Under the pieces are notes generated by a model. That model saw only the letters and a list, made by a program, of their open reading frames with translations. It had not been told where the DNA came from and did not search any database. A DNA stretch of 64,000 nt. It comes from Roseburia sp. 1XD42-34. GTDB lineage: Bacteria > Bacillota > Bacilli > Bacillales > Amphibacillaceae. Each line of letters opens with the position of its first letter. Position 1 is the stretch's first letter. The DNA lies in assembly GCF_009917385.1 (NCBI RefSeq), contig NZ_QWLJ01000012.1, positions 1-64,000 on the forward strand, written 5' to 3'. Shown here piece after piece: positions 45,230 to 54,532 of the stretch. A program made the position numbers and the translations under genes.

Positions 45230-45907
45230 TTGAAATGTTTATTCTGTCAAAGCAAGATTACAAGTGAAGTAACCTGGAGAACGCTTTTCTATCCAACACC
45301 TATGAGCATATGTAAATTATGCAATCATTCACTCACTGTGATAAGCGGGGCACGTTGTTCAAGATGTAGTCGAAGAAGTGATGTGCCAAAGTGTATAGAC
45401 TGTTTACAGTGGGAGCAATTTCCAGCGAGGGATACTTTAAGATATAATTATTCCATTTATCAGTATAATGAATGTATGCAAGAGATCATAACAAAATGGA
45501 AATATCGAGGGGATTATGAGCTAGGATATATATTTAAAAACGCATTTCATACGCATTTCCAGAAAATGATGCTAACGGCTGCTAAAACCCATTTGGCTAT
45601 TCCTATTCCTTTAAGTGTAGAAAGACAAGTTGAGCGTGGATTTAACCAAGCCGAAATGCTTGCACAATTTTTGCCTATTCCAAAAGCTCCTTACTTACAA
45701 CGGGTGACCAGTGAAAAGCAAGCAACGAAAACAAGAAGTGAAAGGATGGGATCAGCGAATCCGTTTCAATTAAGAAAACCTATTAACAAACCTATTATTT
45801 TAGTCGATGATATATATACAACAGGTACGACTTTAAGACATGCTGCAAAGGTGTTGATAGAGCACGGTTGCCCTGAGGTAATCTCTTTTACGCTTATTCG
45901 AAGTTAG
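45230..45907 (+). CDS. comFC: ComFC phosphoribosyltransferase-like competence protein
   Basis: A 225-residue ComF/GntX-type protein. N-terminal zinc-finger Cys pairs (Cys3, Cys6; CKLCN; CSRC; CIDC) precede a type I phosphoribosyltransferase domain with the PRPP loop IILVDDIYTTGTTLRHA (189-205). It works with ComFA in transformation. The TTG start has AGGGAGATGG upstream, inside the end of comFA, so the two are translationally coupled. Confidence 0.93.
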   Translation: MKCLFCQSKITSEVTWRTLFYPTPMSICKLCNHSLTVISGARCSRCSRRSDVPKCIDCLQWEQFPARDTLRYNYSIYQYNECMQEIITKWKYRGDYELGYIFKNAFHTHFQKMMLTAAKTHLAIPIPLSVERQVERGFNQAEMLAQFLPIPKAPYLQRVTSEKQATKTRSERMGSANPFQLRKPINKPIILVDDIYTTGTTLRHAAKVLIEHGCPEVISFTLIRS

Positions 45908-45983
45908 GTATGTAGACATGTTATACTAAAAATAATGCTTGAAGCGTTTCAGTATTTGATTTTGAAAGTGAGGGAATGGATTT

Positions 45984-46388
45984 ATGGCAGAGTTAGCAAA
46001 CTGTTCTCGTTGTGATCGTTTATTTTTGAAAGGAACACGTTCTATTTGCCAGGATTGCTATCAAGAAGAAGAAAAAGCGTTTCAAACGGTTTACCAATTT
46101 ATGCGTAAGCGAAAAAATAGACAAGCGACGATGCCAGAGATTATTGAAAATACAGGAGTAGCTGAGGAGTTAATTATTAAATTTATTAAAGAGAAGCGTT
46201 TATTGCCGTCAGAATTTCCTAATATAGGCTACCCATGCAGCCATTGCGGTACTCAAATTACTGCAGGTAATTTATGTATTTCATGTCGGGAAAAATTAAA
46301 AAAAGATTTACAACAGTATGAACAAAAAGAAAGAAAGGTGGAAGAGGAAAGAGAAAAACAAAGAACGTATTACATGTTTGATGATTAA
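45984..46388 (+). CDS. yvyF: YvyF, flagellar-operon-associated zinc protein
   Basis: A 134-residue protein with N-terminal CSRCDRLF (Cys7, Cys10) and SICQDCY and a C-terminal second pair set (PCSHCG, CISCRE) around a winged-helix-like middle (MPEIIENTGVAEELIIKFIK). This is the TIGR03826 flagellar operon protein. Its function is not established; it lies directly before flgM in B. subtilis too. The start follows AGTGAGGGAATGGATTT. Confidence 0.9.
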   Translation: MAELANCSRCDRLFLKGTRSICQDCYQEEEKAFQTVYQFMRKRKNRQATMPEIIENTGVAEELIIKFIKEKRLLPSEFPNIGYPCSHCGTQITAGNLCISCREKLKKDLQQYEQKERKVEEEREKQRTYYMFDD

Positions 46389-46472
46389 ATGGGTAAAGCA
46401 GCATGCCGATATGATATGTTAAAAGATATGTGAGACTAAAAATGGGTATTTCAGAATGTTAATCTCGTATAT

Positions 46473-46635
46473 AAGGGGGGCTGTAGGACTTTCACTTTAG
46501 GAGTTGGATAATCTGTACCGCAATAAGTCTAGACTGCAGATAACGGTACCTAGATTGAGTCATTCAATGCCTACTTCAGACACCCTTGTAGCAATGAAAA
46601 ACAGTGTGGGGTAACACCTCACGGATTGAAAGCTG
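46473..46635 (+). repeat. Family 2 intergenic repeat, copy e
   Basis: GGGGCTGTAGGACTTTCACT, TAGGAGTTGGATAATCTGTA, then AATAAGTCTAGACTGCAGATAA and GGATTGAAAGCTGATTTT match copy c closely. It separates yvyF from flgM. Confidence 0.7.
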
Positions 46636-46687
46636 ATTTTTAGAAAAGTTAGCACATTATTTTTATCTAAGCATTTGAACAATTGAT

Positions 46688-46714
46688 TTAATAATTATTT
46701 ATTTTACCCGATAA
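46688..46714 (+). promoter_or_regulatory. Candidate SigD promoter of flgM
   Basis: TTAA, 15 bases, then CCCGATAA resembles the SigD consensus TAAA-N15-GCCGATAT. It lies about 55 bases before the flgM ribosome binding site, as in B. subtilis, where SigD drives its own antagonist. Confidence 0.5.
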
Positions 46715-46770
46715 TAAAAGTAGAGTAGCATATTGCCAACGGAAACTGTCTTTAAAGAGGTGAAGTGGAA

Positions 46771-47034
46771 GTGAAAATAAATGGACCTAATCAATCCGAC
46801 TTTAACCCGTACCATAAACAGCAAATCCCTAAACAATTGGAAGTTAAACGAGAAATGAAAAAGGATCAATTGGAAATATCAAGTGAAGCAAAGCAATTGC
46901 ATAAGGGGCATAAGGAAAACAAAGCGAGAACTGCTCATATAGAGCGGTTAAAAGCAATGATCGAATCTGGTGATTACAAGGTTTCTTATGATCAAACAGC
47001 ACAGAAGATGATTGATTTCTTCTCTGGTAAGTAA
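46771..47034 (+). CDS. flgM: FlgM anti-sigma D factor
   Basis: An 87-residue FlgM: an N-terminal KINGPNQSDFNPY stretch, a Lys/Glu-rich linker and the C-terminal sigma-binding region (ARTAHIERLKAMIESGDYKV). It holds SigD inactive until the hook-basal body is complete. GTG at 46765 is also possible, but starting at the GTG at 46771 gives the usual MKIN beginning and a better distance from AAAGAGG. Confidence 0.92.
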   Translation: MKINGPNQSDFNPYHKQQIPKQLEVKREMKKDQLEISSEAKQLHKGHKENKARTAHIERLKAMIESGDYKVSYDQTAQKMIDFFSGK

Positions 47035-47067
47035 ATAAGTGTATAGTCGTATAAAGGAGGGATTTGC

Positions 47068-47559
47068 TTGAGCTTACAATCGATTTTGGACCTATTGGAA
47101 CGACTGTTGCATCTGCATATGGAACTAATAGAGATCGCAAAGAAAAAAACAGAGGTTGTAAAGGCCGGTGATGTAGATACATTAACATCTATTTTAGCAA
47201 CGGAGCGGAAGCAGATCCGGAAGATTGAAAAAGCCGAGAAGGAAAGGCAACACGAAATGGCAGATTGGTTTGCCGCAAATCAGTACCAAGATCAGGAACA
47301 CACTGTTACGACGCTTTTGTCGCTTGTAAAATCCGGGGAAGAAAAAGAGAAGCTAGTGGAGTTAACCACTCTATTAACAAAGGCTATGACAGAATTGAAA
47401 CGGCAAGAACAGTTAAATGATATGTTAATTCAACAATCTTTACAGTTTGTTCAATTTTCTCTTAATGTGTTGAATCCAACGATTCAATCCATGAATTATG
47501 GAACGAATGAAAAACAGACAAGATCTGTAAAACAGTCATTATTTGACTCGAAGGTTTAA
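47068..47559 (+). CDS. flgN: FlgN flagellar export chaperone
   Basis: A 163-residue helical protein of the FlgN family (LERLLHLHMELIEIAKKKTE; TKAMTELKRQEQLNDMLIQQ). It escorts the hook-filament junction proteins FlgK and FlgL to the export gate. The TTG start has an excellent AAAGGAGGGATTTGC upstream. It lies between flgM and its client flgK. Confidence 0.92.
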   Translation: MSLQSILDLLERLLHLHMELIEIAKKKTEVVKAGDVDTLTSILATERKQIRKIEKAEKERQHEMADWFAANQYQDQEHTVTTLLSLVKSGEEKEKLVELTTLLTKAMTELKRQEQLNDMLIQQSLQFVQFSLNVLNPTIQSMNYGTNEKQTRSVKQSLFDSKV

Positions 47560-47573
47560 TAGGAGGTCGAGAG

Positions 47574-49100
47574 ATGAGTAGTTTTCATGGATTAGAAATG
47601 GCAAAGCAGGCGCTATTTGCTCAACAGTCAGCGCTATATACAACTGGACATAATATTTCAAATGCTAATACAGAAGGTTATACGAGGCAGCGAGTGAATT
47701 TTGAAACACTGAGCCCTTATCCTGCAGCCTCTAGAAATCGCCCGGAAATTCCTGGTCAAATAGGAACAGGAGTTGAGGCAGGCTCTGTTCAACGTGTACG
47801 CAATAAGTTTTTAGACTATCAATTTCGTTCTGAAAACGGTAGGTTAGGGTATTGGACAACGAAATCAGAAGCGCTAAGTAAGTTGGAAACACTTTTAAAT
47901 GAGCCGTCTAAAAATGGGCTAGCCAAAACGATGGATAAATTTTGGAATTCACTACAGGATTTGGCAGTAAATCCTGATAATTCAGGCGCGCGTTCAGTTG
48001 TTGCTAATCGTGGATTGGCGGTTGCAGAAACGTTTCAGTATTTATCAAAATCTTTAGCGTCGCATCGATCAGACCTTAAAAATCAAATCGATACGTCAAT
48101 GGAGAATGCAAATTCTATGTTACGGCAAATTGGCAGTCTTAACGAGCAAATTAGTGAGTTAGAGCCACACGGTTATTTGCCAAATGATTTATACGACCGC
48201 CGTGACAAGCTTATTGACAAATTGTCAAATATAATAAATATAAAAGCTTCATACTCAAAGAGCAGTGAAAGCTCACCTAATATTGCCGATGGCATTGCTA
48301 CTATTGAGGTTGTAGACAACGATGGCAACTCTTTTCAGCCTAACGTCATTTTAGTAAATGGAGAGCCTGGTCAAGAACAGATAAATGAATTGACAGTGGA
48401 GTATGGAGATGGTTCATATGCTCCGATTTCTAGTTTTAGTGTAAATGGTGAACAACTAAATATCCTTGAATCTAACGGTTCTCTAGGAGGGCTAGTTGCA
48501 GCTTATGGTCACGATATAGATGGAGACGGTACGATACAAGGTACGTATACAGATATGTTGACTAATTTAGATAAAATGGCAACTACGATGGTTGAAGAGT
48601 TTAATCGTGTACATAGAAATGGAAAAGCAGTGGACGGTACAGAAGGAGTGGACTTTTTCGTCTTTAAAGACGGCAAGAGCGGAGCCGCTGGAATTACGGT
48701 TAACCCGGATATAATGGAAGAACCAGATTTGATTGCAGCAAGTACGAATGAAACAAATGGAGAAGGGGCAAATGCACTAGCTCTTTCCAAAGTGTTTAAT
48801 GATAAATCCCTAGTGGGGAACCCTCTGGGCGAAAACACTTCAATTAATGGTTTTTATGACTCCCTAATTGGGAAGATGGGGGTACAAGCAGAAGAAGCTA
48901 ATCGGATGAAAGAAACTACTGTCCTTCTTCGAGCGCAAGTGGAGAATGAGCGGATGTCTATAAGCAGTGTATCTTTAGATGAAGAAATGTCGAATATGAT
49001 TAAATTTCAGCATGCATATAATGCTGCTGCTAGAAGTATGACAACCATTGATGAAATGCTCGATCGTATCATTAATAATATGGGACTTGTTGGGAGGTAG
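47574..49100 (+). CDS. flgK: FlgK hook-filament junction protein 1
   Basis: A 508-residue axial protein. The N-terminal SSFHGLEMAKQALFAQQSAL and NISNANTEGYTRQRV, and the C-terminal MIKFQHAYNAAARSMTTIDE, are the conserved coiled ends of FlgK. The middle (about 200-400) is variable. The start follows AGGAGGTCGAGAG. Confidence 0.95.
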   Translation: MSSFHGLEMAKQALFAQQSALYTTGHNISNANTEGYTRQRVNFETLSPYPAASRNRPEIPGQIGTGVEAGSVQRVRNKFLDYQFRSENGRLGYWTTKSEALSKLETLLNEPSKNGLAKTMDKFWNSLQDLAVNPDNSGARSVVANRGLAVAETFQYLSKSLASHRSDLKNQIDTSMENANSMLRQIGSLNEQISELEPHGYLPNDLYDRRDKLIDKLSNIINIKASYSKSSESSPNIADGIATIEVVDNDGNSFQPNVILVNGEPGQEQINELTVEYGDGSYAPISSFSVNGEQLNILESNGSLGGLVAAYGHDIDGDGTIQGTYTDMLTNLDKMATTMVEEFNRVHRNGKAVDGTEGVDFFVFKDGKSGAAGITVNPDIMEEPDLIAASTNETNGEGANALALSKVFNDKSLVGNPLGENTSINGFYDSLIGKMGVQAEEANRMKETTVLLRAQVENERMSISSVSLDEEMSNMIKFQHAYNAAARSMTTIDEMLDRIINNMGLVGR

Positions 49101-49108
49101 ATGATAGT

Positions 49109-49990
49109 ATGCGAATCACCCAGAGTATGCTTTCAAATAATATGTTACGAAATTTGTCCAATAGTTATACGAAGCTAGATACGTATTTGGAGCAATTAAG
49201 TACAGGCAAAAAAATTAATCGCCCTTCAGATAATCCGGTTGTTGCAATGAAAGGGATCAATTATCGGAGACAGGAAAATGAAGCAGAACAGTATTTACGA
49301 AATACAGGTGAAGCACACAATTGGATGGATAATTCTGATGCTGCGCTTGATAAGGCGACGAAAGCGATGCAAAAGTTGCGTGAATTAGCTGTGAAAGCAA
49401 GTAATGGAACGAACGACAAAGAAGAATATGCGAGCATGAAAGAAGAGGCCAAACAATTAAAAGAACATTTAATTAGTTTGGCAGATACGCAAGTAAATGG
49501 CAAATACATCTTTAATGGAACGGACACGACCAATTCACCTTTTGATGAAAATGGTGTCTTCTCTCCGAATACCGATCCAGTGAATATCCCCATTTCCGCT
49601 GGGGCGGAGTTACAAGTTAACATGGATGGAGAAGCGGTATTTGGAAATGGGTTATTTGATAAAGTTGATTCATTTATTCAAAAGCTCGAAAATAGCGATA
49701 TGGAAAATATAGAAGAGACGATTGGTGTAAGTATTTCAGAGCTCGATTCTGGTGTCAACCAAATTATTGATGCAAGAGCAGGGCTAGGAGCAAGAATGAA
49801 TCGGTTGGAACTTGTGGAAAATAGGTTGGACGATCAGAAAATAATGGCGACAAAAATGATGTCAGAAAACGAAAATGTTAACTTTGCTGAAGCGATAACA
49901 AATTTAATCAAGCAGGAAAGTCTGCACCGAGCTGCATTATCAGCAGGGTCTCGAATTATCCAGCCTTCTCTTGTTGATTTCTTGAGATAA
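49109..49990 (+). CDS. flgL: FlgL hook-filament junction protein 3
   Basis: A 293-residue flagellin-like protein. The N-terminal helix (RITQSMLSNNMLRNLSNSY), LEQLSTGKKINRPSDNPV and a C-terminal coiled region (NFAEAITNLIKQESLHRAAL) are typical. It joins FlgK to the filament. It starts nine bases after flgK and is followed by a hairpin. Confidence 0.95.
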   Translation: MRITQSMLSNNMLRNLSNSYTKLDTYLEQLSTGKKINRPSDNPVVAMKGINYRRQENEAEQYLRNTGEAHNWMDNSDAALDKATKAMQKLRELAVKASNGTNDKEEYASMKEEAKQLKEHLISLADTQVNGKYIFNGTDTTNSPFDENGVFSPNTDPVNIPISAGAELQVNMDGEAVFGNGLFDKVDSFIQKLENSDMENIEETIGVSISELDSGVNQIIDARAGLGARMNRLELVENRLDDQKIMATKMMSENENVNFAEAITNLIKQESLHRAALSAGSRIIQPSLVDFLR

Positions 49991-49995
49991 CAATA

Positions 49996-50026
49996 AAACC
50001 CTGTCCCAGTTTGGGTCACAGGGTTT
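49996..50026 (+). terminator. Hairpin between flgL and yviE
   Basis: AAACCCTGT/ACAGGGTTT with an inner CCC/GGG pair forms a strong stem, followed by CCGTTATT rather than a T-run. It probably attenuates read-through or sets the mRNA end. Confidence 0.6.
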
Positions 50027-50055
50027 CCGTTATTGTAGAAAGGAAACAATTAGTT

Positions 50056-50613
50056 ATGAAGATACCGAAACTGAAAATGTCATCGCAAATGGCACAAATT
50101 GAAATTCAACATACTGCAGCGAAACAAACGATCCGTCAGCCGAAAGCAGAACTGTCGATTCAACAGCCAAAGGCAGAAGTAAAGATGCGCACAACGCCTG
50201 GCAAATTGACCATTGATCAAACAAAGGCATTTGCTGATATGAATTTGATGTCCATTTTTCAACGCAATCACCAATTTGCAAGCGATGGAAAGCAGGCTGC
50301 ACTAGAAGGAATAGAGAGACGTGCACGGCAAGGAACAGAGCTTATGAAGATTGAACAGAAAGGGAATCCGCTTATCTCGCAGGCAAAGGCAAATGCACAA
50401 CCACCTATGAAAAGATTAGGGATCACTTTCATACCATCTGTTTTTTCCGTAAAAACAAGCTATCAACCGACCCGGCTTAAGATAGAAGTACATACTAAGC
50501 CACCGGTTATTAATATAAAACCAAACACGGCACAACATGATTATGAGCCGGGCGATGTGACCACAAAGATGAAGCAATATCAGGATTTAAAAATAGAAGT
50601 GGTAAACAATTAA
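50056..50613 (+). CDS. YviE-like protein (DUF6470)
   Basis: A 185-residue protein with repeated short segments such as ATIRQ..AELSIQQPKAEVKM near the N-terminus, no signal peptide and no Cys. It matches the YviE family by position (between flgL and fliW) and by sequence style; its function is unknown. The frame is open from 50011, but the ATG at 50056 follows AAAGGAAACAA. Confidence 0.85.
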   Translation: MKIPKLKMSSQMAQIEIQHTAAKQTIRQPKAELSIQQPKAEVKMRTTPGKLTIDQTKAFADMNLMSIFQRNHQFASDGKQAALEGIERRARQGTELMKIEQKGNPLISQAKANAQPPMKRLGITFIPSVFSVKTSYQPTRLKIEVHTKPPVINIKPNTAQHDYEPGDVTTKMKQYQDLKIEVVNN

Positions 50614-50717
50614 CGTTTTTGACTGGATGAAAACGAAGGACGACTAAAAAGACGTGGTTTCCATTTCTTTACTAAAGTATGCAACTCAACGAAACAGGTG
50701 GAAAGGGGAGACACTAC

Positions 50718-51167
50718 ATGCGTATGGACACAAAATATTTTGGGGAAGTGGACATCGTGTCTACAAGCATTATTCATTTTCCTACAGGTGTATTAGGTTT
50801 TGAACAGGAAACAGAATTTGTTTTACTAGATTTTCCTAATCTATCTATATTTCAAATATTACAATCTACGAAATCTAAAGAAACTGCTTTTATTGTGGTA
50901 AATCCGTATCATATGTATCCAGATTATACATTTAAACTGGATGAAAGCACTGTACAAGCATTACAATTGATTGATAAATCCGACATTATGGTTCTATCGA
51001 TTGTAACTCTGAAGGAGCCTTTTAAGGATAGCACGATGAATTTACAAGCGCCCATTATTATTAATGCAAGCAAATTATCTGGGAAACAGTTTGTAATTAA
51101 TACGAATGAATATATGACAAGAGCGCCCATTACCATTAGCGATCCTTTAATGGCGAAAGGAGAATAA
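50718..51167 (+). CDS. fliW: FliW flagellar assembly factor and CsrA antagonist
   Basis: A 149-residue Fli[37 protein letters not shown] and a conserved C-terminal NAPIIINA-like segment ([12 protein letters not shown]). FliW binds flagellin or CsrA and thereby couples flagellin translation to export. ATG at 50718 follows AAAGGGGAGACACTAC; the frame is open from 50679. csrA follows after two bases. Confidence 0.95.
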   Translation: MRMDTKYFGEVDIVSTSIIHFPTGVLGFEQETEFVLLDFPNLSIFQILQSTKSKETAFIVVNPYHMYPDYTFKLDESTVQALQLIDKSDIMVLSIVTLKEPFKDSTMNLQAPIIINASKLSGKQFVINTNEYMTRAPITISDPLMAKGE

Positions 51168-51169
51168 GC

Positions 51170-51388
51170 ATGCTTGTATTAACTCGTAAACGTAATGAAG
51201 CCATTCAAATTGGTGAAGCCATTGAAGTGAAACTGCTTGGAATTGAAGGAGATCAAGTGAAGATAGGAATAAGTGCTCCTTCATCTGTAGATATTTATCG
51301 GAAGGAGATTTATTTGGATATTATGCATGAAAACAATCAAGCAGTAAATATACCAAATGAATTAGTCAATCTATTAAAGAAAACATAA
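51170..51388 (+). CDS. csrA: CsrA carbon storage/flagellin translation regulator
   Basis: A 72-residue RNA-binding protein ([39 protein letters not shown]). In B. subtilis it represses hag mRNA translation and is sequestered by FliW. It is translationally linked to fliW. The usual next gene, hag, is not here. Confidence 0.97.
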   Translation: MLVLTRKRNEAIQIGEAIEVKLLGIEGDQVKIGISAPSSVDIYRKEIYLDIMHENNQAVNIPNELVNLLKKT

Positions 51389-51570
51389 AACATGTTCATG
51401 TACAGGTTGGACAAACGGTAATAGATCAAGAAAAAATAAGGTGTGCATTTATCCTCTAATGTCCACCATTACGAAAGTTTCTAAGAAATTACAGACAGTT
51501 AAAAAAGGAAGCAATTAGATCAAAGTACCGTTTTATAGCAATTTTTAAGTAACTCTGTTAAATAATTGCT

Positions 51571-51597
51571 TTAATAAGTTCCCTGCTATTCCGATAT
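51571..51597 (+). promoter_or_regulatory. SigD promoter before flaG
   Basis: TTAA, exactly 15 bases, then TCCGATAT fits the SigD consensus TAAA-N15-GCCGATAT well. The predicted transcript start near 51604 supports the flaG start at 51628 rather than 51613. Confidence 0.7.
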
Positions 51598-51627
51598 AAA
51601 AATAAAAAGGTTGTGGAGCAGATGGAT

Positions 51628-51987
51628 ATGCGATTAGAACGCATTGGAGCCGGATCACACCCTAAGTTACAAAGTCAGAACGACCGGCCAGTAGTTATGA
51701 AAGAAGCGACGAAAACCAATGCCAAGCAGAGTGGCGATGTTCGGGACTCCTTTAGTGGTGTAACAAAAGATAAGTTAAAAACAGCTGTAGACAAATTGAA
51801 CGAATTTATTGAGCCGTTACGAACGGATTTACGATTTAAGTACCATGAAAAACTGAATGAATATTATGTGGCAGTCGTGAATCCATTGACAGACGAAATT
51901 ATTAAAGAAATTCCTCCTAAAAAAATGTTAGATATGTATGCCGATATGGCGGAGCTTATGGGGATCTTAATTGATGAAAAAATATAA
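51628..51987 (+). CDS. flaG: FlaG family protein (YvyC)
   Basis: A 119-residue FlaG protein, with the conserved DLRFKYHEKLNEYYVAVVNP followed by IIKEIPPKKMLDMYADMAEL at the C-terminal end. FlaG influences filament length. The first start in frame is GTG at 51613, but the ATG at 51628 lies nine bases after GGAG, matches the MNIERL-type start of YvyC, and leaves room for the SigD promoter. Confidence 0.9.
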   Translation: MRLERIGAGSHPKLQSQNDRPVVMKEATKTNAKQSGDVRDSFSGVTKDKLKTAVDKLNEFIEPLRTDLRFKYHEKLNEYYVAVVNPLTDEIIKEIPPKKMLDMYADMAELMGILIDEKI

Positions 51988-52077
51988 GACATGTTAAAAA
52001 TGTGTCTTTAAAAGTAACGTTTATAGCGAGTTTTTGAACAACCTAACATAATTAATGAGTAAAAGGTGGAGTGTATA

Positions 52078-53550
52078 ATGGTTATGCGTGTTGGTGGTTT
52101 GACAAGTGGAATGGAAATCGAGAAAATCGTAGATAAGCTTATGAGTGCGGAACGAATCCCATTAAATAAATTGGAACAAGACCGTACGAAACTCGAGTGG
52201 AAAAGGGATGCATTTCGAGAAATTAATAGTAAACTAACTGAGTTAGATAATTTAATGATTGAAATGAAAAAAAGTGAAGCATATAACGCAAAGAGGGTTA
52301 GTTCCTCACTACAGGATGCCGTAATTGCAACAGCGAACGCTGATACTGCGAATGGTACATATCAAATTAAAGTCAATCAATTAGCAAGTACGGCTATTAA
52401 TGTGAGTGAAAACGAATTGACTATCAAACCGACAGATAAACTAATGGCAGGGGAAAAAGTTACATTTAATACAGTGAATGAAAAGGGGGAAACACAAGAA
52501 TATACATATGAAATTCAAGCAGGAGATACATTATCAGATGTGTTAAAGAAAATATCGCGTGACGATAATAATGTTCGCATGTTTTATGATGAATCTAGTA
52601 ATAAAGTAATTATGGAAACAACAAAAACGGGTAATTATCGCGATGGTGCTGAAATTCAATTTGCCGAAGGTTCATTTTTAGCTGACGTTCTTCAAATGGA
52701 TATGAGCAAGGAAAAAGGGGGAACGAATGCGAAATTTGAGTACAATAATAGTGGGCTAGAGATGGAGTCCAAAACGAATTCCTATAAGTTAGACGATAAA
52801 ATAACGTTCGAATTTAAGCAAACGACAGATGGTAAAAATGCAAGCCTTACGGTAACAAATGATGTAGAAGCTTCTTACGAAAAGATCATGAAGTTTGTTG
52901 ATAAATATAACGAAGTTGTTGAAGCGTTAAATAGTTCGCAGCTGGAGGAACGCTATCGCGATTTCCCACCATTAACTGAAGAACAAAAGAAGGATATGTC
53001 TGAAAATGAAATTGAACTGTGGGAAGAACGGGCTAAAAGTGGACTGTTACGAGGGGATAATACCATATCTGGTGGATTGTTTAACTTGCGTTCCAGTTGG
53101 TATGCTAAGGTGGAAACTGGTGGTGAGTATACTTCATTAACTCAGGTTGGGATTGAAACATCTAAAGACTACTTAGATGGTGGGAAGCTAATCGTTAATG
53201 AAGGAAAGCTAAAATCAGCACTTCGTGACAATCCTGCAGACGTTCAAAAGCTATTTACTAATAGCGATGAAGGAGAATCACGTGGACTCGTTCAACGATT
53301 AGAGGATTCCTTAGAAGTTACAAAGAAACAAATTGGTGAAAAAGCTGGCAGTGTGCTAACACCTTCATTGGAAAGCTATACGTTAGGAAAACGAATGAAG
53401 GAGATAGATGAGCGCATAGAGGCTTTTGAAGCTCGCATTTCACAAGTGGAAACCCGCTACTGGAACCAATTTACGGCGATGGAAAAAGCAATATCACGTA
53501 TGAACCAACAGTCGGCACAGCTATTGTCCCAATTCGGTGGCGGCATGTAA
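52078..53550 (+). CDS. fliD: FliD filament cap protein
   Basis: A 490-residue cap protein. The N-terminal RVGGLTSGMEIEKIVDKLMS and LEWKRDAFREINSKL, and a C-terminal coiled region (ISQVETRYWNQFTAMEKAIS) ending in MNQQSAQLLSQFGGGM, are diagnostic. It caps the filament and guides flagellin folding. ATG at 52078 follows AAAAGGTGGAGTG; ATG at 52084 is also possible. Confidence 0.95.
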   Translation: MVMRVGGLTSGMEIEKIVDKLMSAERIPLNKLEQDRTKLEWKRDAFREINSKLTELDNLMIEMKKSEAYNAKRVSSSLQDAVIATANADTANGTYQIKVNQLASTAINVSENELTIKPTDKLMAGEKVTFNTVNEKGETQEYTYEIQAGDTLSDVLKKISRDDNNVRMFYDESSNKVIMETTKTGNYRDGAEIQFAEGSFLADVLQMDMSKEKGGTNAKFEYNNSGLEMESKTNSYKLDDKITFEFKQTTDGKNASLTVTNDVEASYEKIMKFVDKYNEVVEALNSSQLEERYRDFPPLTEEQKKDMSENEIELWEERAKSGLLRGDNTISGGLFNLRSSWYAKVETGGEYTSLTQVGIETSKDYLDGGKLIVNEGKLKSALRDNPADVQKLFTNSDEGESRGLVQRLEDSLEVTKKQIGEKAGSVLTPSLESYTLGKRMKEIDERIEAFEARISQVETRYWNQFTAMEKAISRMNQQSAQLLSQFGGGM

Positions 53551-53570
53551 TTAAGATGGGAGTGAATAGT

Positions 53571-53972
53571 ATGTCCTTCAATAAAAAATATCAGGCTTAT
53601 CAAAATAACGCAGTTAACACAGCATCGAGTTCAGAATTAACCTTAATGTTATACAACGGTTGTATTAAGTTTATTAAACAGGCAATGAAAGATATGGAAA
53701 GCGATCAGTTTGAAGCTAAAAATACCAATATCCAAAAGGCACAAAATATTATTCGTGAGTTGATGATTACTTTAGATGTGGAAGTGGATATTTCGCACCA
53801 GTTTATGTCACTTTATGAATATATGCTCCATCGCTTAACGGAAGCGAATATGCACAATGATAAAACTGCTTTAACCGAAGTACTAGAATTCGCTATTGAG
53901 TTTCGCGACACTTGGAAGCAGGTCATCTTGCAAACAAGAAAACACCAATATACTAAAGGTGCTCAAGTGTAA
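53571..53972 (+). CDS. fliS: FliS flagellin export chaperone
   Basis: A 133-residue four-helix chaperone (YQAYQNNAVNTASSSELTLM; YNGCIKFIKQA; EYMLHRLTEANMHND). It binds flagellin before export. The start follows GGGAGTGAATAGT; the upstream ATG at 53556 overlaps that site. Its stop codon overlaps the fliT start. Confidence 0.95.
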   Translation: MSFNKKYQAYQNNAVNTASSSELTLMLYNGCIKFIKQAMKDMESDQFEAKNTNIQKAQNIIRELMITLDVEVDISHQFMSLYEYMLHRLTEANMHNDKTALTEVLEFAIEFRDTWKQVILQTRKHQYTKGAQV

Positions 53973-54325
53973 TGAACCGTTTAGTAACACTATACAACAT
54001 AACCCAAGAATTATACGATCTCCTTCAACAAGAAACGGATTCTAAGGAACGAGAAGCCTTAATTGCGAAAGTGAATAATTTAATGGAAGAGCGAGGCAAG
54101 CAAATGGATTTACTGTTCCCTCCGTATTCGGAAGCTGAAAAAGCAACAGCGCAAGAAGTAATTCGCTTAAATCAATTGATTGAACCATGCATGCATTCAT
54201 TATTTGATGCATTAAAATTAGAAATGAAACAGGTGAAAAAACAAAAACAGTCTAATCGTAAGTATGCTAATCCTTATGAAACGATACAAGCCCGTGATGG
54301 GATGTTTTTAGATCGAAAAAAATAA
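53972..54325 (+). CDS. fliT: FliT-type flagellar chaperone
   Basis: A 117-residue helical protein starting in the fliS stop (TAATG overlap). Size, position and the N-terminal coiled region (LYNITQELYDLLQQE) match Bacillus FliT, a chaperone for FliD. Sequence conservation in this family is low, so the call rests partly on synteny. Confidence 0.85.
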   Translation: MNRLVTLYNITQELYDLLQQETDSKEREALIAKVNNLMEERGKQMDLLFPPYSEAEKATAQEVIRLNQLIEPCMHSLFDALKLEMKQVKKQKQSNRKYANPYETIQARDGMFLDRKK

Positions 54326-54532
54326 AACCATTACAATAAACCGCTTGTTGGATTAAACCGAATAAAGATTGATACTATCCATTTGTAAACCTAATGTAAA
54401 TAGGTTAAATATGTACGTAGCATGGGTTACACGATTTAGATTAACGGTTCATTAACATTTTAATAGTTTTAACAGGAAATTTGATGGAAAACGTTGTATA
54501 ATGAGAGTATCAGGAGAAGGGAGGACACTGAT

